This document shows, one piece after another, positions 1 to 5,340 of a stretch of 5,340 nt of DNA. Every line of letters begins with the position of its first letter. The first letter of the stretch is position 1. The stretch is from contig CAZKSJ010000047.1 of the NCBI GenBank assembly GCA_964555515.1, positions 1 to 5,340 of the forward strand, read 5' to 3'. The stretch comes from UBA1388 sp964555515. GTDB taxonomy: Bacteria; Patescibacteriota; Microgenomatia; UBA1400; PJMF01. The position numbers were made by a program, and so were the translations under genes. A model generated the notes under the pieces. The model saw nothing but the letters and a program-made list of their open reading frames with translations, did not search any database and was not told the DNA's origin.

Positions 1-3000
1 GAAATATTTTTAGACAATATGAGAGCTGGTTATTATGCCGGCGGTGCAACTCTTGATGTCGGCTCCACCCAGATCATTGACTACACCAAGGCGCAAACTC
101 CTATTTTTAGAGATACGGATCGGAAGCGCAAACTCAAAGCCGATCTTGAAGAATATTTTGGTTTCAAACAAGTGCAACCGACCGACAATTATGGTCAAGT
201 AGAAGTCCAGTCATCAGCTATTAATTCATTGCTCTCTGAAGCTCAGAAGTGCGTTCAAACAGCCAACACACTTCATGCCCAACAAGTCATGTGCGATAAG
301 CTTAACAAACCCGAGCAATGCGCACTTTATGCCAGTCAAGTACCAGGTACAGACTACACCGTTCTATCGCTCCTTAGAGATTATGAAGCATTTGCCGGTA
401 TTAGGTCTGACCGCGTGGAAGTTTGCAAGGAAATAGTGATTAATAAGGGTGGGGAAAAATTGCGCACTGGCATGGTTAATGCCTCCACCCATCTAGAAAG
501 AGCTTCTAGGATTGCTTTTTTAGTTGCAGCAGTCGCCCAAAAGCCCAAACTCGATAACATGCTCTTCAATTTCTTTAGCCACAGCGACAAAGCAGAGCCT
601 AAAGATGAGGTATTGATGGTGGCTTTTCGCATTCCCGACATTGGTACCAACAAAGGGAGCGTTTGGGAAAGCTCCACCATGGTGGGTGCAGGCGGCAATG
701 AGCTCTACCCCATAGTCAAACGAGATGATTTGGGAGATAAAGTGGAAGCGGTGGAAAGCGGCCATACGTTTTGGGACGACGCGATGAATTTAACTAGAAA
801 TGTGCTCATTCCCCGCAAAACTGCGGAGCGCCTCGATCTGGAGGGTTCTGAATATCGAACTGAGCTGAGGGAAGCTGCTGCAAAAGCCACACATCAATCA
901 GCCAACAGCCTTATTTATTGTTTGCAAGGTCAGGCGCCAGACGGCACTGGCTCTCAGACCTGCAATGATGAAGTCGTCAAAGCAGTGGTCGATGTAATTA
1001 ACGGTACCTGGGAATATGACAAAGAGCGCGTCAGCTGTGACAACCTCACAGTCGATGAAGTTGATGAGATTGGCGAGCCAGCCAAAGTGGACAAAGCCGG
1101 TGACACTACTTGGTTTCAGGGCGATTATGGCGACTATATTTTAGACAACATTTGGCACACCGACATTACTTCCCAAAAATTTAGCAGCCTTTTAAAAGTC
1201 AATTTAAACACGTGGCCACCCAAAGACTGCGTGGTACTTGACCAAGGCAAAGGAGCCGAGGGCGACTGCACCACCATTAATTTTTACCTCGTTTATCCCA
1301 TGGGCTACGATCTTGAAACACTGGAGTATGTGATGTCTCGCACTTTTCTTACTGAAGACCAATTCGAACAATATGAAAACGACCCCAACATCAAAGAAAG
1401 ATTTAATATCTTTGATGATCGGGTTGAGTTAGAAAGCGAAACTGACGAGTATAGATTTACAGACTACACCAACTGCGAGTGGGAAGGATCGCAATACGTT
1501 TGTCCAGAAGAAGAATTTGAAGGCAAAGTGCAGAGCAGCCAAGGCCCTGCGCTTTTCTTTGGCGGCAGACTGGGTTTTTGGGTCAGGGAAATTCAAAAGA
1601 TATTTACCAGAGTTGACAGTCTCGCTTATAAATATCTTGAAAATTGCAGAAGTACAGAAGAATTTTTGCTAGATCAATGTGGTGGCAAACCTGGATCGAG
1701 AACCTTTGATGACAAATATTATTGTAGTGATAACGGCAAAACCAACATCGTGAGAGATGTACAAACTACCGAACTCAGTAGATTTAAATTTTTCTATGGC
1801 AATCCTGAATATCCTGATGATGAGTCAAATACCATTCCTGATGAAGACAATAGCTTCTTTCCCAAACCAGGTGATCGAGCCTGTACTTTTAAAATGTCCG
1901 TCAGGGCAGTCGATAGCCTAACCTTGATCTTGTCTGGAGGAAAAGATATTATTCCCAATAATCCTGGCAATATTATAGGCTGCGTTGGCACTCAAAGTAT
2001 TTCAAGTAAGGTTAGAATTAGACGATTACCCCCAGAGGCTGGTCCACCCGCTCCAGATCCAGAGGATCCACGATGGGGCTCTGCAGAAACTATGCGTACC
2101 ACTGGCGGGAGCGCTGCCCAAATTGAGTACGACTTAAAACTCACGCCAGGATATTACCGCTTTGAAACTAAAGTTAACAACAGCATCTGTCTTTCCAACT
2201 TAACTTGGGCAATGGACAACAGAAAGAAAATCTTTCAAAATGGACAATGGGTAGACAATCCTAATTATCCTTATTATTTTATTGACAAAGTATTGCCAGG
2301 AGCAGTAATAGATCTGACAAGTGATCAGGAATGTGCTGCTGGCGCCTGCGTTGATTACAACTTTCAGTCTGCCATGCAGGGTGGTGGCCCAGTCTATAAA
2401 GAGGAAGATGGAAAACAAGTTGTAGATTACGTAATAGACATCGCCAATGAATTTTTAAAGGATAGTTTGGGATGCGACCTCACATTTGAATATAGTACAT
2501 TAACTTGGAATAATGCTTGCGGGGGGGGTAGATCCCATGGCTGTTCAGATCCAGAGGGAACAATTGGGGGAAATTGCGGATTTTGGAGTAGTTTTGTTAA
2601 TTCGCTCAACAGCGGCAAAGCTAAAGATTTGTGGTTAAAGGGCTACGAAGCCTACAAATCAGTTTATGGGAGAAAATTAGTCACGCCAAAAGGGAACTTT
2701 AACTGCACTCATGAACGCGCGGGGTTGGATGACCCAGTTTTTTCCAATACCATTAGTCTTTACAACTGCGAATCTTACTCCAACTCTCTTGATAGTTTGC
2801 GCATATTTGGCAAGGTGGTTGGTTTCCAAATTGAGTGGTATAAGGGCAATCGATTAATTCAAATGCCCATTCCACCAAGACAGCTTTGGGATGCAATTGT
2901 AAGTGCTTCTGAACGCCATGGCTGTGATCGGTGGTTAATGTTGGCATTGGCTAGCTCTGAAGGACCAGAGGGAACTTATCTTAATGAGCCAATTCAAAAT

Positions 3001-4029
3001 TGGCCGGGAGCACTTGGTTTCTTCAAGTTTACTGAAGGTATGTGGAATTTCTGGAAAACTCCAGACGCAAATGGAACCACTCAATGTGCCAAAGTACAGC
3101 CAACCACATTTGATCCCTCAATGGTAAATGTAGATTTCAGCAACATGCAGAGTAATATTGATGCTCAAGTAGATACGGCGTGTCGAGCTATCCTCTACTC
3201 AGGGGCACAAAAATACCCAGAAAATACTGATGCTTTTCGTAATGCTTTTTATTCGCCAGCCAACCCACCAGAAAATTCTTATGATAAAGGTTGGGATTGG
3301 AACCAATTGGTGAGTGGAGAAGATCAGGCGGGTTATGTATGGAGATTTTGGAAATTAGCCAGAGAGTCTGCCAAAGAACAGCCACAAACACAACCGGCCG
3401 GATATCCACCCAGTATTTGTCCCGCGGGTACTGTTTTACCGGACAGAGGACAAACTGGAAATCTGCCAGCCAGTGGAGACATCCCTGCCTGGAAATTATT
3501 TATTAATTACAATCAAGCTACTACTTTGCCATCTCAGGGCATAGCCACTTACTACAATCCAGGGGTTATGAACACAAATCTACAAAATCGCATCCTTCTC
3601 AATCAGCAAATCAATCAGGGACTCATCAACAACTGCGAACTTACAAATCCCAATGCGGGCTCTACTATAGAAAGGTGGACACAGGCTCAACAATTGGCCT
3701 CATCAAATGGCAGCAAGCAAGTGGTGGGGTGCGCAGCCATGTTTCGTCTGGGCGACGTACCATTTGTGCAAACAGGAAATAAGAATGACATACGCCTTGT
3801 GTGGGTTAAGGTTTCTAAAGGTCCTCTTTCTGGAACACCCATTGGTCCCATTGGCGTGGTAGACGTCATCGCTGAGAATCATATAGAAGAACGCTACAAC
3901 AGAGATAAGGGTCGATGGATAATTGACTTGGATTACTCTACATTCCGAATGCTCTATGATTTCAACCCAAATACTTGGAATGATAAACAGGAAATAACAG
4001 TCTGTGACACCGAGGCGCAGTGCCAGTAG
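1..4029 (+). CDS. Giant Cys-rich putative exported cell-wall protein with lytic transglycosylase (SLT-like) and RlpA-like domains, 5'-partial
   Basis: The frame is open from base 1 to the TAG at 4027-4029. The first ATG (19) has no Shine-Dalgarno sequence and no signal peptide after it, so the true start probably lies upstream; residues here are numbered from that ATG. Residues 1 to ~950 match no family I recognise. They contain a Pro-rich linker (~670-686) and a Cys/Gly-rich patch (~834-854). Residues ~955-1115 look like a lysozyme-fold transglycosylase: a helix ending at LALASSEGP with Glu981 as candidate catalytic acid, then GALGFFKFTEGMW (997-1009, the GAxGLMQxxPxTW position), and a closing YVWRFWKL helix (1106-1113). 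After a Pro/Gln linker, residues ~1173-1316 resemble the RlpA double-psi barrel: GIATYY at 1174-1179, GCAAM at 1237-1241, and RWIIDLDYSTFRML at 1299-1312. About 33 cysteines suggest an oxidising extracytoplasmic location. The likely role is peptidoglycan binding or cleavage, perhaps for a secretion apparatus. The frame is certain, the domain calls are moderately sure, and the system is inferred. Confidence 0.85.
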   Translation, partial: EIFLDNMRAGYYAGGATLDVGSTQIIDYTKAQTPIFRDTDRKRKLKADLEEYFGFKQVQPTDNYGQVEVQSSAINSLLSEAQKCVQTANTLHAQQVMCDKLNKPEQCALYASQVPGTDYTVLSLLRDYEAFAGIRSDRVEVCKEIVINKGGEKLRTGMVNASTHLERASRIAFLVAAVAQKPKLDNMLFNFFSHSDKAEPKDEVLMVAFRIPDIGTNKGSVWESSTMVGAGGNELYPIVKRDDLGDKVEAVESGHTFWDDAMNLTRNVLIPRKTAERLDLEGSEYRTELREAAAKATHQSANSLIYCLQGQAPDGTGSQTCNDEVVKAVVDVINGTWEYDKERVSCDNLTVDEVDEIGEPAKVDKAGDTTWFQGDYGDYILDNIWHTDITSQKFSSLLKVNLNTWPPKDCVVLDQGKGAEGDCTTINFYLVYPMGYDLETLEYVMSRTFLTEDQFEQYENDPNIKERFNIFDDRVELESETDEYRFTDYTNCEWEGSQYVCPEEEFEGKVQSSQGPALFFGGRLGFWVREIQKIFTRVDSLAYKYLENCRSTEEFLLDQCGGKPGSRTFDDKYYCSDNGKTNIVRDVQTTELSRFKFFYGNPEYPDDESNTIPDEDNSFFPKPGDRACTFKMSVRAVDSLTLILSGGKDIIPNNPGNIIGCVGTQSISSKVRIRRLPPEAGPPAPDPEDPRWGSAETMRTTGGSAAQIEYDLKLTPGYYRFETKVNNSICLSNLTWAMDNRKKIFQNGQWVDNPNYPYYFIDKVLPGAVIDLTSDQECAAGACVDYNFQSAMQGGGPVYKEEDGKQVVDYVIDIANEFLKDSLGCDLTFEYSTLTWNNACGGGRSHGCSDPEGTIGGNCGFWSSFVNSLNSGKAKDLWLKGYEAYKSVYGRKLVTPKGNFNCTHERAGLDDPVFSNTISLYNCESYSNSLDSLRIFGKVVGFQIEWYKGNRLIQMPIPPRQLWDAIVSASERHGCDRWLMLALASSEGPEGTYLNEPIQNWPGALGFFKFTEGMWNFWKTPDANGTTQCAKVQPTTFDPSMVNVDFSNMQSNIDAQVDTACRAILYSGAQKYPENTDAFRNAFYSPANPPENSYDKGWDWNQLVSGEDQAGYVWRFWKLARESAKEQPQTQPAGYPPSICPAGTVLPDRGQTGNLPASGDIPAWKLFINYNQATTLPSQGIATYYNPGVMNTNLQNRILLNQQINQGLINNCELTNPNAGSTIERWTQAQQLASSNGSKQVVGCAAMFRLGDVPFVQTGNKNDIRLVWVKVSKGPLSGTPIGPIGVVDVIAENHIEERYNRDKGRWIIDLDYSTFRMLYDFNPNTWNDKQEITVCDTEAQCQ

Positions 4030-4161
4030 TTTATAACTTAACAAGTGATAAAACCTAGAAAATATTTTTAATATCGACAACCATGTAGAAAACTGTAATT
4101 TTTGAAATTTATTTAACTTCGTCAGCTCCGCGCAAGATGTGACATCGACCTCAAGCGAAAT

Positions 4162-4178
4162 TTAATCTCATCGATTAA
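4162..4178 (-). terminator. Weak hairpin overlapping the stop codon of the - strand gene
   Basis: TTAATC (4162-4167) pairs with GATTAA (4173-4178) around a 5-nt loop and spans the TAA stop of the - strand gene. The stem is only 6 bp and AT-rich, and on the - strand it is followed by AATTTCGC rather than a proper T-run, so it is at best a poor intrinsic terminator. A second AT-only hairpin (ATATT/AATAT, 4062-4074) lies in the same 145-bp convergent spacer and could serve the + strand gene equally weakly. There is also an 11-bp dyad, GATGTGACATC, at 4136-4146. I see no gene in the spacer. Confidence 0.2.
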
Positions 4179-5158
4179 TTCTGTGCTGATGCCGCCTGTT
4201 TCTTAGGGCGGCGATAGTGACGGCGGCGCCTACTTGGCTGGGCGCCAGCACGATCTTGGGTTGGCGTAGTTTCTGGTACCACCAACCCGGCCTGCTCGTC
4301 CGCCATTTCCAGCGGAATTTCTTTGGCTTCGCTAGCATTGCGCAAGGCTTCGCCAAAACTCATCAAAGACTCTTTCTTGACAACTGTTTCCTGAGCGGAC
4401 GGTGTTGCCAGCCGGCGCGCGCCAGCGCGCAATAGCTTCGCAACGACTTCAAAGGTTTCTGGTTCGGTGTTGGCGGCAGTTAGGTTCTGGGAAAATTGCT
4501 CGATGCCATAAAGTAGGCCCGTAGCCACTTCGTTGTCAATCGTCATGTCCAACTGCATTAATGTCACCGCCATTAATTCGCTCAGGCTAGAATGATATGT
4601 GGGGGTTAACTGGATTGCTCCCAAGCTAGTTCCACCCAAACTTATGCTCACCATGGGTGCGTTTTTATAAAGTTCCTCATAACCAAAATAGAGTTGCTCC
4701 AATGACTCAAGCGAAGATATGTTCACCAAAAAAATCAGGTCAGCCGAGGCGCCGGTGTAACCAAACTCCACCGTATCTACGTTCAGCGGCGCAAATCCTG
4801 GCTTGGGTTTGATCGTTAAGTGAAACTTGCCTGTCTCTTCCCCAATGTGATAGCTCACCTTATCTACTTGGTCTTCAGAATAGTCAAAACTAATTGTTAA
4901 GTTTTCATTACCAAGCTCGGTCTGAATATGATCTGACTCTGGAATAAGATTCTGGCTTAAATTTTTCAGTTCGCTTAATACGCTCGGCACCCGTGGTGCC
5001 ACCAGGCGGGCTCGTTTGCCAGCACTCAACAACGAATGATACAAGGCTGCCGCAGTAATTAGCTCATCAACATTGGGGTTAGTTGGCAAAACCACCATCA
5101 CACTCTGCGCGCCTTCCAATGTATTCTTTAGCTCTGCAACCTTATTTTCGTCTATCAT
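4175..5158 (-). CDS. Degenerate DHH-fold (NrnA-like) phosphoesterase homologue, probably catalytically inactive
   Basis: A 327-residue protein that starts at an ATG 7 nt after AAGGAG and ends in TAA. Its outline follows the DHH domain of NrnA-type oligoribonuclease/PAP phosphatases. Residues 20-54 give strand, NPNVDE, then the helix and AGKRARLV, where the family has NPDGDA and GKKV. Residues 138-150 (ADLIFLVNISS) fit the second motif. Residues 169-183 fit the strand carrying DHH. Residues 207-247 (IDNEVATGLLYGI, then TEPETF and LLRAGA) fit the fourth-motif region. The metal ligands are mostly gone: DHH reads SLG (173-175), the motif II Asp is Asn146, and the motif IV Asp position is Phe222; only Asp31 of motif I persists. 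The DHHA1 domain is absent. Residues ~250-327 are a low-complexity tail with an Arg/Lys cluster (310-320). The protein has no cysteine, no signal peptide and no membrane segment, so it is presumably cytoplasmic. A binding or scaffold role, perhaps with nucleic acid or nucleotide, is inferred. Confidence 0.85.
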   Translation of the reverse strand: MIDENKVAELKNTLEGAQSVMVVLPTNPNVDELITAAALYHSLLSAGKRARLVAPRVPSVLSELKNLSQNLIPESDHIQTELGNENLTISFDYSEDQVDKVSYHIGEETGKFHLTIKPKPGFAPLNVDTVEFGYTGASADLIFLVNISSLESLEQLYFGYEELYKNAPMVSISLGGTSLGAIQLTPTYHSSLSELMAVTLMQLDMTIDNEVATGLLYGIEQFSQNLTAANTEPETFEVVAKLLRAGARRLATPSAQETVVKKESLMSFGEALRNASEAKEIPLEMADEQAGLVVPETTPTQDRAGAQPSRRRRHYRRPKKQAASAQN

Positions 5159-5165
5159 GATTTGG

Positions 5166-5171
5166 CTCCTT
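5166..5171 (-). promoter_or_regulatory. Shine-Dalgarno site of the DHH-like gene
   Basis: On the - strand the sequence reads AAGGAG, then a 7-nt spacer, then ATG at 5158. This near-consensus site with ideal spacing fixes the start codon of the DHH-like gene. It contrasts with the GTG at 5317, which has no such site. Confidence 0.85.
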
Positions 5172-5196
5172 TATATTGATTTTTTCTTCTTTTGTC

Positions 5197-5222
5197 GCTG
5201 CAACACTTCTTAAAAATGCAGC
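5197..5222. repeat. Inverted repeat GCTGCA/TGCAGC with 14-nt loop
   Basis: GCTGCA (5197-5202) and TGCAGC (5217-5222) are perfect 6-bp complementary arms. The pair sits between the - strand RBS and the candidate - strand promoter. No T-run follows on either strand, so it is not a terminator. If transcription of the DHH-like gene began upstream of 5222, this would be a 5'-UTR hairpin; if it begins near 5220, as the best promoter candidate predicts, the 5' arm is cut. Its function is unknown. Confidence 0.3.
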
Positions 5223-5226
5223 TAGT

Positions 5227-5239
5227 AGTATGTCATACT
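5227..5239. promoter_or_regulatory. 13-bp perfect dyad, operator-like
   Basis: AGTATG-T-CATACT is a perfect 6+1+6 palindrome that coincides with the candidate -10 of the - strand promoter. Overlap of a dyad with a core promoter element is typical of repressor operators. In AT-rich DNA a short dyad can also arise by chance, and no regulator gene is visible in the window. Confidence 0.3.
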
Positions 5240-5255
5240 TATCATAATATATCAA
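5227..5255 (-). promoter_or_regulatory. Candidate sigma70-type promoter of the DHH-like gene
   Basis: On the - strand, TTGATA (5255-5250, five of six matches to TTGACA) is followed by a 17-bp spacer and then CATACT (5232-5227, four of six matches to TATAAT). The predicted start near 5220 would give a 5' UTR of about 60 nt carrying a purine-rich stretch and the AAGGAG site. The region is AT-rich, so other -10-like hexamers (for example TATGAT) occur nearby and the exact choice is uncertain. Confidence 0.4.
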
Positions 5256-5264
5256 TATATGACA
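5231..5264. repeat. Spaced inverted repeat TGTCATA/TATGACA
   Basis: TGTCATA (5231-5237) and TATGACA (5258-5264) are perfect 7-bp inverted arms separated by 20 bp. They flank the spacer and -35 of the candidate - strand promoter, and the left arm overlaps the 13-bp dyad. The arm centres are 27 bp apart, so the arms could be two half-sites of one regulator, or chance in AT-rich DNA. Confidence 0.3.
5241..5260. repeat. Imperfect tandem 10-bp direct repeat
   Basis: ATCATAATAT (5241-5250) is followed immediately by ATCAATATAT (5251-5260), matching at 8 of 10 positions. The pair makes up most of the AT-rich core between the divergent genes, lies within the spaced inverted repeat, and may help DNA melting or regulator binding. 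Confidence 0.3.
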
Positions 5265-5301
5265 AATATCAGGTTGCCTCTTTTCTCTTGAATTGATGAC
5301 T

Positions 5302-5310
5302 TGCTATACT
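5302..5310 (+). promoter_or_regulatory. Extended -10 promoter driving a leaderless gene
   Basis: TGCTATACT fits the extended -10 pattern TGnTATAAT with one mismatch. No good -35 lies 16-18 bp upstream (the sequence there is T/C-rich), which extended -10 promoters tolerate. Six bases (GGACTC) separate the -10 from the GTG at 5317, so the predicted transcription start falls on or next to the start codon. Confidence 0.5.
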
Positions 5311-5316
5311 GGACTC

Positions 5317-5340
5317 GTGAGAAAAGCAATTGTTGGCTTG
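5317..5340 (+). CDS. Start of a probable leaderless gene, truncated by the window edge
   Basis: GTG at 5317 opens a frame with no stop to base 5340, reading M(V)RKAIVGL. No Shine-Dalgarno sequence precedes it. Instead an extended -10 (TGCTATACT) ends 6 bp upstream, the geometry of leaderless mRNAs. A basic start followed by a hydrophobic strand suits either a cytoplasmic Rossmann-like protein or the beginning of a signal/membrane segment. Eight codons cannot identify the family. The gene would be divergent from the DHH-like gene. Confidence 0.4.

Noticed and set aside
499..540. Possible transmembrane segment (IAFLVAAVA) in the N-terminal region
   Set aside because: The hydrophobic run is only about nine residues and is followed at once by QKPKLD, too short to span a membrane.
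381..698. 105-codon open frame on the - strand
   Set aside because: It is fully antisense to the giant gene with no RBS or recognisable domain, so it is a shadow frame.
3291..3506. 71-codon + strand frame inside the SLT-like region
   Set aside because: It overlaps the transglycosylase domain in another frame. The main frame continues unbroken with conserved motifs on both sides, so this is not a frameshifted piece.
4062..4074. Intrinsic terminator of the giant gene
   Set aside because: The ATATT/AATAT stem is five A-T pairs with a 3-nt loop and no T-run behind it, so it is too weak to call.
3703..4080. 125-codon open frame on the - strand over the end of the giant gene
   Set aside because: It lies antisense to the RlpA-like coding region, shows no family pattern, and runs into the intergenic spacer without a promoter or RBS; the + strand frame has recognisable domain motifs.
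1..5340. CRISPR array, tRNA, rRNA or insertion sequence
   Set aside because: I saw no regularly spaced repeats, no cloverleaf or rRNA core sequences, and no transposase motifs or terminal inverted repeats; almost all of the window is taken by the two large frames.

Overview
The window holds one very large, left-truncated gene on the + strand (1-4029), a convergent second gene on the - strand (4175-5158), and the first few codons of a probable third gene running off the right edge on the + strand (from 5317). The standard genetic code fits: the visible stops are TAG and TAA, and both long frames read through without TGA recoding. Coding DNA is of moderate GC and the spacers are AT-rich. A giant cysteine-rich cell-wall-active protein beside a degenerate DHH-fold protein recalls Candidate Phyla Radiation (Patescibacteria) genomes, but no marker gene is present, so this assignment is a low-confidence inference.

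Left and centre (1-4029): a protein of at least 1342 visible residues with about 33 cysteines and no obvious membrane segment in the visible part. Its first ~950 residues match no family I can name. Two cell-wall modules follow near the C-terminus: a lysozyme-fold lytic transglycosylase (SLT-like) domain at about residues 955-1115 and an RlpA-like double-psi beta-barrel at about residues 1173-1316 (numbered from the ATG at 19). Proline-rich linkers punctuate the protein. The layout suggests an exported, disulfide-stabilised protein that binds or locally opens peptidoglycan, possibly as part of an envelope-spanning machine such as a type IV secretion or pilus system. No secretion gene is visible to confirm this.

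Middle spacer (4030-4174): 145 bp between converging genes, with only weak AT-rich hairpins and no strong intrinsic terminator.

Right (4175-5158, - strand): a 327-residue cysteine-free, presumably cytoplasmic protein with the outline of an NrnA-type DHH phosphoesterase. Nearly all metal-binding motifs are lost, and a flexible tail ending in an Arg/Lys cluster stands where the DHHA1 domain would normally be. It has a strong ribosome binding site.

Right edge (5159-5340): an AT-rich divergent promoter region with a perfect 13-bp dyad, an imperfect tandem repeat, a candidate - strand promoter, and a candidate extended -10 promoter on the + strand. The latter lies exactly 6 bp before a GTG codon, suggesting a leaderless gene of which eight codons are visible.
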